From positions 62,001-126,000 of the forward strand of contig NZ_JBFWFX010000004.1 in assembly GCF_050286925.1 (NCBI RefSeq): DNA of 64,000 nt, in the 5' to 3' direction. The notes under the pieces are model-generated. The model worked only from the letters and a program-made list of their open reading frames with translations. It was not told the origin of the DNA and ran no database searches. Position numbers and translations under genes: made by a program. Origin of the DNA: Caloranaerobacter sp050286925 (GTDB taxonomy: Bacteria > Bacillota > Clostridia > Tissierellales > Thermohalobacteraceae). This document shows, in pieces, positions 34,704-43,982 of the stretch (position 1 is the stretch's first letter; each line of letters opens with the position of its first letter).

Positions 34704-35678
34704 ATGTTTAGGAACAGAAAAAAAGTATTAAGCACTGCTATTGTATTATTAATGGCTATTGCTTTAGTTGGTGTAAATGCTCTTGCGATAGCTGGAAGTG
34801 ATGTTTATATTGTAAAACCTGGTGATACACTAGGTAAAATAGCAAAACAATATGGATTGGATTGGAAAAAGTTAGCAGAAATTAATAAATTAAAAAATCC
34901 TCATTTAATATTTCCTGGTGATAAGATAGTATTAACGGATTATACTACAAAAGACTTAAATGAACAGTTAGTAATGGCTACTTCTTGGGTTCAAAATTCA
35001 GCTGAATATAGAGCATTATGTTATCAAGCTTTCAATCTTGCAAAAATGATATTAGATAATGATTTAGCTACTAATACTTCAACTGAGAAGAGAGCAATTA
35101 TTGTAGATATAGACGAAACAGTTCTTGATAATAGCGCATATGAAGCACATTTAATTGGAAAAGATTACGGATATTCATCAAAAACTTGGAATCCATGGAT
35201 GGCAGAAGGAATTGCAGAACCTATCCCAGGAGCGGTAGAATTTTTAAACTATGCTGCAGATAAAGGAGTAGAAGTTTTCTATATTTCAAATAGAAAAATG
35301 GTAGGTTTTGAAGGTACATTGAAGAATTTGAAGGAAAAGGGATTCCCATTTGCTGATAAAGAGCATATAATGCTTAGAACTGCAGAATCTAGCAAAAAAG
35401 CAAGAAGAGAGAAAGTAGATGAGAATTATAGAATAGTTTTACTTATGGGCGATAATCTAAACGATTTTTCAGAAGTTTTCGAGAAAAAATCTATACAAGA
35501 TAGATTCGCAGTTACTGATGAGTATAAAGACTACTTTGGTACAAAGTTTATAGTACTACCTAACCCAATGTATGGTGAATGGGAAGGGGCTATATATAAC
35601 TATAATTGGGGCGCTTCTGCTAAAGAGAAAAACGAGATGAGAAAGAGAAATTTAAGAGTTTGGAATTTTGAAAATTAA
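34704..35678 (+). CDS. Secreted LysM-acid phosphatase (class B/e(P4)-like)
   Basis: ATG 34704 after AAGGAGG. The 324-residue protein has a signal peptide (about 1-30), a LysM domain (YIVKPGDTLGKIAKQYGLDW, about 34-78), then an HAD acid phosphatase with IIVDIDETVLDNSAYEAH (nucleophile Asp135 and Asp137), YISNRK and LLMGDNLNDFS. It resembles lipoprotein e(P4) 5'-nucleotidases but is held to peptidoglycan by LysM rather than a lipid. It probably releases phosphate from external nucleotides. Confidence 0.9.
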   Translation: MFRNRKKVLSTAIVLLMAIALVGVNALAIAGSDVYIVKPGDTLGKIAKQYGLDWKKLAEINKLKNPHLIFPGDKIVLTDYTTKDLNEQLVMATSWVQNSAEYRALCYQAFNLAKMILDNDLATNTSTEKRAIIVDIDETVLDNSAYEAHLIGKDYGYSSKTWNPWMAEGIAEPIPGAVEFLNYAADKGVEVFYISNRKMVGFEGTLKNLKEKGFPFADKEHIMLRTAESSKKARREKVDENYRIVLLMGDNLNDFSEVFEKKSIQDRFAVTDEYKDYFGTKFIVLPNPMYGEWEGAIYNYNWGASAKEKNEMRKRNLRVWNFEN

Positions 35679-35685
35679 TTCAACT

Positions 35686-35722
35686 AAAAAACCTTGATTT
35701 GCTTGGCAAATCAAGGTTTTTT
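35686..35722. terminator. Bidirectional terminator
   Basis: A-run, 13-bp stem ACCTTGATTTGC-type with a 3-nt loop, then a T7 run. It lies between convergent genes and serves both strands. Confidence 0.9.
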
Positions 35723-35726
35723 TAAT

Positions 35727-36596
35727 TCATTTTAATATTTCTTTCATTAACTTTTTGCCAGTAGGGGTTGCAGCAAGACCTCCCAATGCAGTTTCTCTCA
35801 ATTCAACAGGAAGAGCTCTTCCTACATTATACATAGCTTCTACAACTTCATCAAAAGGTATTATACTTTTGACACCAGCAAGAGCTAAATCGGCAGAAAT
35901 TAATGCATTTGCTGCACCTGAAGCATTTCTTTTAGCACATGGTGCTTCTACTAAACCGGCAATTGGATCGCATACAAGTCCTAGAATATTTTTTATAGCA
36001 ATAGCTGCTGCATGTAAGGACATTTCTGGTGTTCCTCCAGCCATTTCAACAACTGCAGCTGCTGCCATAGCAGATGCAGCTCCACATTCAGCTTGGCATC
36101 CACCTTCTGCACCTGATATTGTTGCATTTTTAGCAATAATTTGACCTATACCTGCAGCAGTAAAAAGAGCATTTATAATATCTTCTTCATTTGCGTTTAA
36201 AACTTCTGCAGCTGTAAAAATAACAGAAGGTATTATTCCACAAGAACCAGCAGTAGGAGCGGCTACAATTTTACCCATAGCAGCATTTACTTCAGAACAA
36301 GATAATGCTCTTGCCATAGCTTTGTTTATGACGTCTCCACATAAAGTTTTTTTGCTTTTTCTATAATTTTCAACTTTTTTAGAATCTCCACCTATAAGAC
36401 CACTTATAGATTTAATATCATTTTCTAAACCGCGTGTTGAAGCTTCTTTCATTACTATAAGATTTTCTTTCATTCTATTTCTTAATTCTTTTTTGTCTAT
36501 TTCCGAAACTTGGGCTTCATTTTCTAGTATAATTTCCCAAAGTTTAAGTCCTTTTTCATTTGCTATTTTGAGCAATTCTTCACCAGTATTGAACAT
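35727..36596 (-). CDS. sdaAA: L-serine dehydratase, iron-sulfur-dependent, alpha subunit
   Basis: The 289-residue protein has APTAGSCGIIPSV, ECGAASAMAAAA and VCDPIAGLVEAPCAKRN, which supply the cysteines of the 4Fe-4S cluster of type 2 serine dehydratases. It turns L-serine into pyruvate and ammonia. It starts one base after the beta-subunit stop. Confidence 0.95.
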   Translation of the reverse strand: MFNTGEELLKIANEKGLKLWEIILENEAQVSEIDKKELRNRMKENLIVMKEASTRGLENDIKSISGLIGGDSKKVENYRKSKKTLCGDVINKAMARALSCSEVNAAMGKIVAAPTAGSCGIIPSVIFTAAEVLNANEEDIINALFTAAGIGQIIAKNATISGAEGGCQAECGAASAMAAAAVVEMAGGTPEMSLHAAAIAIKNILGLVCDPIAGLVEAPCAKRNASGAANALISADLALAGVKSIIPFDEVVEAMYNVGRALPVELRETALGGLAATPTGKKLMKEILK

Positions 36597-36597
36597 T

Positions 36598-37278
36598 TTA
36601 ACACCTCTTCTTTATAGGATTAATTGCTTTTACATTAGTAATTTCTTTTATGTTTTGTAGTTCTTCAATAACTATCGGATTAATTTCATGGTCAGTTTCA
36701 ATAATCATGGAAGCTTCTTTTCCTTTTGTTTTTCTATTTACTTTCATAGTTGCAATATTAATATCATGTTTAGCTAAAACTGTAGTAACTTTACTTATAA
36801 TACCTTTTTTATCTATATGTTTAATTACTAGAGTAGGATACATGCCAGAGAATTCAACATTATATCCGTTGATATTAGTAATGATAATACTACCACCACC
36901 TATAGATGAACCAGTTACATCTATTTTTCTGCCATCTTTCATATAAAATACTATTTTTACTGTATTAGGGTGTTCATATCCTAAATCAGTTTCAACAAAT
37001 CTGATTTTTATCCCTTTTTCTTTTGCTATATTAAGAGAATTTTTCAATCTTTCATCATAAGGCTCCATGCCTAAAACGCCTGCAACTAAAGCTCTATCAG
37101 TACCATGCCCTTTGTATGTTTTTGCAAAAGACCCATGTAAATAAAAAGTTACAGCTTCAAAATCATTACCTGCTATTTCCATGGCAACTTTACCTAGCCT
37201 TGCGGCACCTGCTGTATGAGAACTTGAAGGGCCAATCATAATAGGACCTAGTATGTCAAATGTACTATAATTTTTCAT
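36598..37278 (-). CDS. sdaAB: L-serine dehydratase, iron-sulfur-dependent, beta subunit
   Basis: Start taken at 37278 (MKNYSTFDILGPIMIGPSSS) because AGAAGGGAGAT lies just before it; an ATG at 37308 adds ten residues. The 226-residue protein has GPSSSHTAGAARLGK and a C-terminal ACT domain (IDKKGIISKVTTVLAKHDIN). It is the partner of SdaAA. Confidence 0.94.
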   Translation of the reverse strand: MKNYSTFDILGPIMIGPSSSHTAGAARLGKVAMEIAGNDFEAVTFYLHGSFAKTYKGHGTDRALVAGVLGMEPYDERLKNSLNIAKEKGIKIRFVETDLGYEHPNTVKIVFYMKDGRKIDVTGSSIGGGSIIITNINGYNVEFSGMYPTLVIKHIDKKGIISKVTTVLAKHDINIATMKVNRKTKGKEASMIIETDHEINPIVIEELQNIKEITNVKAINPIKKRC

Positions 37279-37363
37279 TTGTATCTCCCTTCTTATGTAA
37301 TCTTCCATTGTTATTTTAACACCTAGTATTTACAGATACAATAAGAATTATAATGGAATAAGA

Positions 37364-37392
37364 AAAGACCCATCTAAAAAAGATGGGGCTTT
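37364..37392 (-). terminator. Terminator of the PspC/LiaF-like operon
   Basis: On the reverse strand a 12-bp stem with one mismatch (37392-37381 with 37375-37364) is followed by TTTTCTTATT. It separates the upstream reverse genes from sdaAB. Confidence 0.75.
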
Positions 37393-37396
37393 GATT

Positions 37397-38272
37397 TTAT
37401 TCATATTTAATATTAAGATTACCTGCACCTATATTAACAGCTATATAAATTCTTTTATCAGCATTATCATAATTAGGAGATATATAATAATTGTTTTTAT
37501 GTATCCAATTAAGATTCTTCAGATTACTATGTTTTACACCACCATCGAATCTAATTTTAACCCCTAAATCTCTTGGAATAGTTATATTAATATCACCAGC
37601 TCCCATATCAATATCGACTTTTGAGTCTTTAAGTTTCTGACCTAATAAAATATCAACACTTCCAGCACCAGCATCAATATCTAAGTTTTGGAAATTGATA
37701 CTTTGCAAATCAAAAGAGCCATCTATAGCTCCCATATCGACATTTATATCCCAGACTATATTTTCATCAATATTAAATTTGTATTTATAACCTCTTTTAG
37801 TTACTATTTTTTTATTCTTTTTGTATTTAAATTCAATTTGTGCAGTTTTTGAATTATTATTAAAATTAGATTCATAGTAAACATTTGGGTCAGTTGTATA
37901 AACATTAAGAAGTTCATTTTTTGTTGATTTTAAGTTAAAATCACCTGCTAACAACTTAAGTTCTAAAATACCATTGGTTATAAAATCTTTTTTTTCTAAC
38001 ACTATGTTTTGATTTTCTAATTCATCTAAATCTGAATTTTCTAAATAAAATCCATAAAATATAGCAAAGATTATAAATAATATCCAAGCAATAATAATAA
38101 TAATTTTATTTTTTCTAAATATTAAATTTAGTCCTATAATAATTAAAATTACGGGCCATAAGTCAAAGAAAATATTCCAAACAGAAAAATTTAAAATATT
38201 AAGGTTATCTAAAAGCCAAAAGATGCCTAAAAATATTAATATAAAACCTACTGTAAAATTTTTATTTTTCAA
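37397..38272 (-). CDS. LiaF-like membrane protein (DUF5668/toastrack)
   Basis: The 291-residue protein has about four N-terminal membrane helices with DLWPVILIIIGLNLIF, then a beta-rich domain with repeated DMGAxDG/DAGAGSVDI/DMGAGDINI/NIGAGNLNI strands, the toastrack adhesin fold of LiaF/LiaG and PspC partners. It probably regulates or senses envelope stress together with the PspC gene one base upstream. Confidence 0.8.
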   Translation of the reverse strand: MKNKNFTVGFILIFLGIFWLLDNLNILNFSVWNIFFDLWPVILIIIGLNLIFRKNKIIIIIAWILFIIFAIFYGFYLENSDLDELENQNIVLEKKDFITNGILELKLLAGDFNLKSTKNELLNVYTTDPNVYYESNFNNNSKTAQIEFKYKKNKKIVTKRGYKYKFNIDENIVWDINVDMGAIDGSFDLQSINFQNLDIDAGAGSVDILLGQKLKDSKVDIDMGAGDINITIPRDLGVKIRFDGGVKHSNLKNLNWIHKNNYYISPNYDNADKRIYIAVNIGAGNLNIKYE

Positions 38273-38273
38273 A

Positions 38274-38657
38274 TCATTCCCTCGCTTTCTGATTATATAT
38301 TATATATATACCTGCAATTATGAGTAAAATAGGCCATAACTTTTCGAAATCAATCCAATATAATGTCTTTTTAAGTAGAAATATGACTCCAAGTAGAATT
38401 AAGATTGAACCTGCCAGTATTCTATTTCTATCAGTATTATTTTTGTTATTATAGTTATATTCATGTGAAAATACAGGTGATTCAGGGATTACTATAGCAC
38501 ATATTATATATGCTAAAAAACCTATTCCCATAGTAAATCCCAATATAAGCCAAAATAATCTAACTAAAGTAGAGTCAATATCAAAATATTCAGCTATGCC
38601 ACCACAAACACCTGCAATCATTCTATCACTAGTTGAACGGTATAACTTTTGTTGCAT
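38274..38657 (-). CDS. PspC-domain protein
   Basis: The 127-residue protein opens with KLYRSTSDRMIAGVCGGIAE and YFDIDSTLVRLFW, a complete PspC domain, then has a second two-helix region with LWPILLIIAGIYIIY like LiaI/LiaF. TTTCTAAAACTCCTTT just 3' on the forward strand gives an AAAGGAGT ribosome site. It is the first gene of a two-gene envelope-stress operon. Confidence 0.88.
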   Translation of the reverse strand: MQQKLYRSTSDRMIAGVCGGIAEYFDIDSTLVRLFWLILGFTMGIGFLAYIICAIVIPESPVFSHEYNYNNKNNTDRNRILAGSILILLGVIFLLKKTLYWIDFEKLWPILLIIAGIYIIYNQKARE

Positions 38658-38836
38658 TTCTAAAACTCCTTTCTTTGATATTTTCTATTTATATTTATTA
38701 AACATTTTCGAAAGAATTCCTCTAAAAATTTACTATATTTCTCAAATTTCTGGTAATAAATTATTAAATACGTGTGCCAGTTTATATTTTTAATAAATAT
38801 ATTATTAGTAGCAGTAGGCATAAAGGAGGTGTGAAT

Positions 38837-39280
38837 ATGGCATACTCCACACGTGAGTTGTTTGCTAGACTAATTAAATGTGAAGCAGGAGGAGAAGGCG
38901 AATTAGGAATGAAGGCAGTTGCAACAGTAGTAATGAATAGAGTTCATGTAGCTTATGGAGAGTATCAAAGAGTATGTCAGGGAGATTTAAGAAAAGTTAT
39001 TTATCAGAAAGGACAATTCGATTGCGTTAAAGGCATAATAGCTGGTAGAGCTAACCCTCAGACAATTTGGGCTAATCCACCAGAAAAGATACATTACGAT
39101 ATTGCAGATTGGGCTTTATCAGGTAATAAAGTTTATAATATAGGAGATTGTCTGTGGTATATGAATCCATTTAGTCCAACATGTCCAGGTATTTTCCCTT
39201 GGAATGGAACAGGGAATTTGAGAACTAGAATAAGAAAACATTGTTTTTATTCACCAACTGAGTTATACAAAGACACTTAA
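38837..39280 (+). CDS. cwlJ: Spore cortex-lytic hydrolase CwlJ
   Basis: Start ATG 38837 (MAYSTRELFARLIKCEAGGE) after AAAGGAGGTG; the open frame reaches back to 38774 without a ribosome site. The 147-residue protein is a SleB/CwlJ hydrolase with EAGGEGELGMKAVATVVMNR (catalytic Glu) and YMNPFSPTCPG. It has no signal peptide or binding domain, which is CwlJ rather than SleB. The next gene encodes a GerQ-like protein, as in the Bacillus cwlJ-gerQ operon. Confidence 0.88.
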   Translation: MAYSTRELFARLIKCEAGGEGELGMKAVATVVMNRVHVAYGEYQRVCQGDLRKVIYQKGQFDCVKGIIAGRANPQTIWANPPEKIHYDIADWALSGNKVYNIGDCLWYMNPFSPTCPGIFPWNGTGNLRTRIRKHCFYSPTELYKDT

Positions 39281-39309
39281 TTTATTTTATTTGAAAAGGA
39301 GGGATTATT

Positions 39310-39705
39310 TTGAGAAGAAAGGCAAATCATGTTACAAAAGATATAAAGAAACCTAGCACTCCAATGCAACCAATGATGCCAATGATGCCACAAATGCCAA
39401 TAATGCCTATGCCTTGTCCTGGTTATCCAGTAGGTATGCCACCTCAAATAGAGAATCCAGTAGATTTTGAGATAGAACCTGGGCCACCAGTAATTGTTGA
39501 TAAGAATTATTTACAAGGATATTTAAAAACATTAATAGGGAAATTTATTAGAGTAGATTTCATAGTTGGAACTAATATGTTTGTAGATAAAGAGGGGACT
39601 TTGGAAGAAGTTGGAATTGACCATATCGTTTTAAGACAGGCAGAAACAAATGATTTAATAGTTTGTGACTTGTATTCTATTAAGTTTGTTAAGGTTTTTG
39701 AATAA
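39310..39705 (+). CDS. gerQ: GerQ-like spore coat protein
   Basis: TTG 39310 after AAAAGGAGGG. The 131-residue protein has a Met/Pro-rich repeat stretch (PMMPMMPQMPIMPMP) and a C-terminal GerQ domain, DKNYLQGYLKTLIGKFIRV then IDHIVLRQAETNDLIVCDL. GerQ is needed to place CwlJ in the Bacillus spore coat, and the adjacency supports that role. It is shorter than the 181-residue Bacillus protein. Confidence 0.8.
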   Translation: MRRKANHVTKDIKKPSTPMQPMMPMMPQMPIMPMPCPGYPVGMPPQIENPVDFEIEPGPPVIVDKNYLQGYLKTLIGKFIRVDFIVGTNMFVDKEGTLEEVGIDHIVLRQAETNDLIVCDLYSIKFVKVFE

Positions 39706-39713
39706 AACAACAA

Positions 39714-39743
39714 CAGCTACTAAGAGTAAAATCTTAGTAGCTG
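39714..39743 (+). terminator. Hairpin after gerQ
   Basis: Perfect 12-bp stem (39714-39725 with 39732-39743) and 6-nt loop, but no T run directly after it; T-rich sequence begins at about 39773. Confidence 0.55.
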
Positions 39744-39880
39744 AGCTTGTTCTAGCATCATACCAAACACATTTTTTTTCTTTTTTTGGTTGATAAATAA
39801 GAAAAAAGTGGTAAACTTTATTAATAAAGTATAAAATAATGTTAGGTATATTTAATTAAGTTGAGAAGGGGGAATTTTTA

Positions 39881-41686
39881 ATGACTAGTACTAAAAATGT
39901 ACTTAAGGAAAGGAATGAAATTGAAGAAAAATTCAAATGGAATTTAGAGAGTATGTATGAAAACGATGATAAGTGGGAAGAAGACTTTCAAACTATTAAA
40001 AAACTCATTAAGCAAATTAAGCAATATAAGGGCAAAGTGGGGGAAAGTGGAAAAGTATTATTGGAAGTACTAGAATTAGAAAGTAAAATTTTAAGAATGA
40101 TTAATAATGTTTACACATATGCAAAAATGAGGGAAGATGAAGATACAAGAAATGGTAAGTATCAGGCTTTAGCAGACAGAGCAACAAGTTTAATGGTAGA
40201 GGTTGAAGAAAGTATTTCTTTTATTGTGCCAGAAATACTTTCGATAAAGGAAAGTGTTTTGAATGATTATTTAGACAATGTTGAAGGATTAAAACTGTAT
40301 AGACATCATATTGAAAAAATAGTAAGAAGGAAAAAACATTATCTTTCTCCAGAAGAAGAAGCTATTATTGCACAAGCTGGAGAATTAGCTAATTCACCTG
40401 AAACAATATTTGGAATGCTAAATAATGCTGATATAAAGTTTCCAACTATAATAGATGAAAAAGGGAATGAAGTTACTATAACTCATGGGAATTTCATAAA
40501 ATTAATGGAAAGCAAAGATAGGAGAGTTAGAAAAGATGCATTCAAAGGGCTATATGATACTTACAATAAATATAGGAATACTTTTTATGCAACATTATCA
40601 GCTAACATAAAGAAAGATATTTTTTATAGTAAAGTGAGAAAATATAATTCTTCATTGGAAGCTGCCCTTGATGTGAACAATATTCCTGTTGATGTATATG
40701 ATAATCTAATTAAAGCAGTACATGATAACCTTTCTTCGATGCATAGATATGTAAAGTTAAGAAAGAAAGTGCTTGGATTAGATGAATTACATATGTACGA
40801 TTTATATACACCTCTAGTTAAAGATATAGATATGGAAATACCATATGAAGAAGGAAAGAAAATAGTATTAGAAGGGCTTAAACCTTTAGGAGATGAATAT
40901 ATAGAAATAGTTAAGGAAGGCTTCAACTCAAGATGGATTGATGTTTATGAAAATAAAGGTAAAAGAAGTGGGGCTTATTCTTGGGGAACATATGATTCAT
41001 ATCCGTTTATACTATTAAATTATCAGGATAATTTAAACAGCGTATTTACATTAGCACATGAGTTGGGACATTCTTTACATAGCTATTATTCAAGAGAAAA
41101 TCAGCCTTATATATATGGTGGTTATAGTATCTTTGTTGCAGAAGTTGCATCTACTGTTAATGAAGCTATACTGATGGAGTATATGATTGATAAAGCTAAA
41201 AATAAAGATGAAAAGCTATATCTTTTAAATCATTATTTAGAGAAGTTTAGAGGGACAGTTTATAGACAGACTATGTTTGCAGAGTTTGAAAAATTAATTC
41301 ATGAAGAAGTTGAAAACGGAAGGTCATTAACAGCTGATAGCTTATGTAGAATGTATAAAGAGTTGAATAGAAAGTACTATGGGCCAGATATTGTTATTGA
41401 TGATGAGATAGCAATGGAATGGGCAAGAATTCCACATTTTTATTATAATTTCTATGTATATCAATATGCGACTGGTTTTTCTGCAGCTATAGCATTGTCA
41501 CAGAAAATTCTAAAAGAAGGCAAAGAATCAGTAAACAAATATATTGATTTCTTGAAGAGTGGTAGTTCAGATTATCCAATTAATGTACTTAAAAAGGCAG
41601 GAGTAGATATGACTACACCACAACCTGTAGATAATGCTCTTAAACTATTTAACAGATTACTTGATGAAATGGAGAGTTTATTATAA
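39881..41686 (+). CDS. pepF: Oligoendopeptidase F
   Basis: ATG 39881 after GAAGGGGG. The 601-residue M3-family metallopeptidase has the zinc site LAHELGHSLHSYYS and, about 25 residues on, VAEVASTVNEAI with the third ligand. It degrades intracellular peptides. It has no signal peptide and is a single-gene unit. Confidence 0.95.
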   Translation: MTSTKNVLKERNEIEEKFKWNLESMYENDDKWEEDFQTIKKLIKQIKQYKGKVGESGKVLLEVLELESKILRMINNVYTYAKMREDEDTRNGKYQALADRATSLMVEVEESISFIVPEILSIKESVLNDYLDNVEGLKLYRHHIEKIVRRKKHYLSPEEEAIIAQAGELANSPETIFGMLNNADIKFPTIIDEKGNEVTITHGNFIKLMESKDRRVRKDAFKGLYDTYNKYRNTFYATLSANIKKDIFYSKVRKYNSSLEAALDVNNIPVDVYDNLIKAVHDNLSSMHRYVKLRKKVLGLDELHMYDLYTPLVKDIDMEIPYEEGKKIVLEGLKPLGDEYIEIVKEGFNSRWIDVYENKGKRSGAYSWGTYDSYPFILLNYQDNLNSVFTLAHELGHSLHSYYSRENQPYIYGGYSIFVAEVASTVNEAILMEYMIDKAKNKDEKLYLLNHYLEKFRGTVYRQTMFAEFEKLIHEEVENGRSLTADSLCRMYKELNRKYYGPDIVIDDEIAMEWARIPHFYYNFYVYQYATGFSAAIALSQKILKEGKESVNKYIDFLKSGSSDYPINVLKKAGVDMTTPQPVDNALKLFNRLLDEMESLL

Positions 41687-41687
41687 C

Positions 41688-41710
41688 AAAGGCGGCATTG
41701 CCGCCTTTTT
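41688..41710 (+). terminator. Terminator after pepF
   Basis: AAAGGCGGC-ATT-GCCGCCTTT with two further T residues directly after the stem. The reverse reading also has a T run, so it may serve nadK as well. Confidence 0.88.
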
Positions 41711-41723
41711 CTAAATACATAAT

Positions 41724-42542
41724 TTATAAAAACTTTTCTTTTATTTTATTCCAAAAGTTTTTACTTTTTAAAGTAAGCATTTTTATTGTCATGTCAGATA
41801 ATTTAAAGTTAATTTCAACTATATTATCAAATTTATACTGCTGACCATCCACTACAATTAGAATAGAATTTTCAAATCTGTATTCAGGATTAATTTTAAT
41901 AGTCATATTTTCAGGCACAATTATACTAGAAGTTAATGCTCTATAAACGTTAGAATTGAGAGGGGCTAAAGGAGTTATTTGAAGAGTTTTTAAGGATGAA
42001 TGAACTATACTTCCGCCAGCAGAATAGCTATATGCAGTACTGCCGACAGGAGTAGATATTATTACTCCGTCGCCACTAAGTCTTTCCAAGTAAGCATCAT
42101 CGATTGATATATCGAGATGAATTGTCTTTGATTCTATTCCTTTAATTGCAATTTCATTTACTCCAATTAATTCAATACAGCTAGTTCTAGTGCAAATTAA
42201 TGCTTCTACGAGGAAAATTTCTTCAATCTTGTATTTGCCTTTAACTAAATTATCTATAAAGTTATCTATTTTATCAGGAGAAACCTCTTGAAAAAATCCA
42301 AGATGTCCTGTATTTATTCCGATAAAAGGTATATCAGGAAAGTTATAATTATGAACAGCTTTAAGAAAAGCACCGTCTCCACCAATACAAATATTTAATG
42401 CGGCACTATAGTCATAACCTACAGCGATTTTAAAGCCTCTTTGTGTTAGTTTTTCTTTTAAAATATTAGCCGTTTTAATAGAATCATTCTTATTATTATG
42501 TATAATATTGATTATATTATTGTCAAATCCTGCAAAGGACAA
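41724..42542 (-). CDS. nadK: NAD kinase
   Basis: The 272-residue protein has NICIGGDGAFLKAVH, GINTGHLGFFQEV and SGDGVIISTPVGSTAYSYSAGG, the conserved NAD-kinase segments. It phosphorylates NAD to NADP. It is read toward pepF from the same intergenic region as the pseudouridine synthase gene. Confidence 0.95.
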   Translation of the reverse strand: MSFAGFDNNIINIIHNNKNDSIKTANILKEKLTQRGFKIAVGYDYSAALNICIGGDGAFLKAVHNYNFPDIPFIGINTGHLGFFQEVSPDKIDNFIDNLVKGKYKIEEIFLVEALICTRTSCIELIGVNEIAIKGIESKTIHLDISIDDAYLERLSGDGVIISTPVGSTAYSYSAGGSIVHSSLKTLQITPLAPLNSNVYRALTSSIIVPENMTIKINPEYRFENSILIVVDGQQYKFDNIVEINFKLSDMTIKMLTLKSKNFWNKIKEKFL

Positions 42543-42591
42543 AATTATCCCTCCAATATAGAATATTAATTTGACCTATCAATTGAGTCTT

Positions 42592-42701
42592 TATAATCCA
42601 TAGGAAATTATATACCATTCAAATTGTGGATGATTTAAAATATAATTTCCGTAATGGATATAGGCAAAATCTTCCTTGATTTATTTAAATCGAAGATTTT
42701 G
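42592..42701 (+). repeat. Dispersed two-hairpin intergenic element, copy A
   Basis: Hairpin 1 pairs ATCCATAGGAAATTATAT with ATATAATTTCCGTAATGGAT. Hairpin 2 pairs CAAAATCTTC-GATTTA with TAAATC-GAAGATTTTG, leaving a CTT bulge. It is about 90% identical to the reverse complement of 50207-50313, and a diverged copy is at 56181-56293. Confidence 0.85.
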
Positions 42702-42747
42702 TTCTTTTATAATTATTAACATTTTTAAAACTAAAAGTAGGCTAATA

Positions 42748-42786
42748 GTTAACAGGTTACAGGTTGAATAACCGTAAATTGTTAAC
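42748..42786 (+). promoter_or_regulatory. Imperfect hairpin GTTAACAGGTTAC...GTAAATTGTTAAC
   Basis: Arms of 13 bp with two mismatches plus an inner GGTT-GAAT-AACC. It has no T run and its role is unknown. Confidence 0.4.
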
Positions 42787-42847
42787 CAATAATATAGTCC
42801 GTTAATAAAGTTTTATTTCTATAAGTACTAAAAAAAAGGAGTTAGTT

Positions 42848-42936
42848 TTCTAGTTTGTATTAATGATATTATTTGCAATTACTATGCTATAATAATTATA
42901 GCATAAAACAATACTAATCTTAATAACAAACTAGAA
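42848..42936 (+). repeat. Imperfect ~90-bp palindrome with -10 box at its centre
   Basis: Outer arms TTCTAGTTTG and CAAACTAGAA (42848-42857, 42927-42936) enclose a perfect inner palindrome TATGCTATAAT-A-ATTATAGCATA (42883-42905) that holds a TATAAT (42888-42893). It may be a regulated promoter or a small inverted-repeat element. Confidence 0.55.
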
Positions 42937-42958
42937 TATAATGGATTGGAGGAAGTTT

Positions 42959-43861
42959 ATGATTGAGTTAATAGAAAGTGAGAGTGTAATTAATTTTTAT
43001 GTAGATGAAGATGGTTTGTTAATAAAAGAGATTTTAAAAGATAAATTTAACATTTCAGATAGATTTTTAAAAAAACTTGAAAGGACTAGATCAGTTTTTT
43101 TAAACGGTTCAAGAATAAAAACTAATAAAACTGCTAAAAAGGGAGATAAAATAACTATTGTCATGGAGGATGAAACAGACGAAAATGTACCTCAGCAAAT
43201 ACCAATAGAAATTGTATATGAAGATTTTGATTTACTTATATTAAATAAGCCGCCTAAAATAGTTGTACATCCTACTAAAAGTCATCCAGATAATACGATT
43301 GCAAATGGTGTTGCATATTATTTTAAGCAAAAAAAGATAAAAAAGAAGGTACGATTTGTAAATAGACTTGATATGGATACATCTGGCATTCTTGTTATCG
43401 CTAAAAATCCTTTTGCACATCAGCAATTAGCACAACAATTTGAATCTAATATAGTTGAAAAAAGATATCTAGCTATAGTAGAGGGTATAGTTAAAGACGA
43501 TGAAGGCACAATTAGAAAAGCTATAGGGCGATGTGATGACATTTCTATAAAAAGAACTGTATTAGAAGATGGGAAAATAGCAATAACAAATTATAGAGTA
43601 TTAGAGCGTTATAAAAATGCAACATTACTAGAAATACATATAGAAACAGGTAGAACTCATCAGATAAGAGTTCACTTAAGTCATATAGGACACCCAATAA
43701 TAGGAGATTCACTATATAATAAACCTAGTCAATTGATTGATAGACAGGCACTACATTCTTACTCTCTTAGTTTTATAACACCTAGAACAAAAGAAAGAAA
43801 AACTATTTTTGCTCAGTTACCTAAAGATATGAAGTTACTTATAGAAAAACTAAGCTGCTAA
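42959..43861 (+). CDS. RluA-family pseudouridine synthase
   Basis: Start ATG 42959 (MIELIESESVINFY) after GGAGGAAG; ATG 42941 lies before that site. The 300-residue protein has an S4-like RNA-binding N-terminus and the catalytic segment VNRLDMDTSGILVIAKN with its Asp, then ETGRTHQIRVHLSHIGHPIIGD. It makes pseudouridine in rRNA or tRNA; RluA versus RluD-like target is not resolved. Confidence 0.92.
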   Translation: MIELIESESVINFYVDEDGLLIKEILKDKFNISDRFLKKLERTRSVFLNGSRIKTNKTAKKGDKITIVMEDETDENVPQQIPIEIVYEDFDLLILNKPPKIVVHPTKSHPDNTIANGVAYYFKQKKIKKKVRFVNRLDMDTSGILVIAKNPFAHQQLAQQFESNIVEKRYLAIVEGIVKDDEGTIRKAIGRCDDISIKRTVLEDGKIAITNYRVLERYKNATLLEIHIETGRTHQIRVHLSHIGHPIIGDSLYNKPSQLIDRQALHSYSLSFITPRTKERKTIFAQLPKDMKLLIEKLSC

Positions 43862-43871
43862 AAAGCTTTTC

Positions 43872-43908
43872 GGACTGTTGTTAGCTATGTCAACAGTCTG
43901 TATTTTTT
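43872..43908 (+). terminator. Terminator after the pseudouridine synthase
   Basis: 9-bp stem GGACTGTTG/CAACAGTCT (43872-43880, 43891-43899) then TATTTTTT. Confidence 0.85.
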
Positions 43909-43982
43909 GAAAAAAAGTTATTATAAATAATAATTATTTTAATTAAGGTTTTGGGGAAAATAATAATATGTGAGGTGATTTA

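Noticed and set aside
35755..36144. Forward open frame within sdaAA
   Set aside because: Shadow of the reverse-strand serine dehydratase gene.
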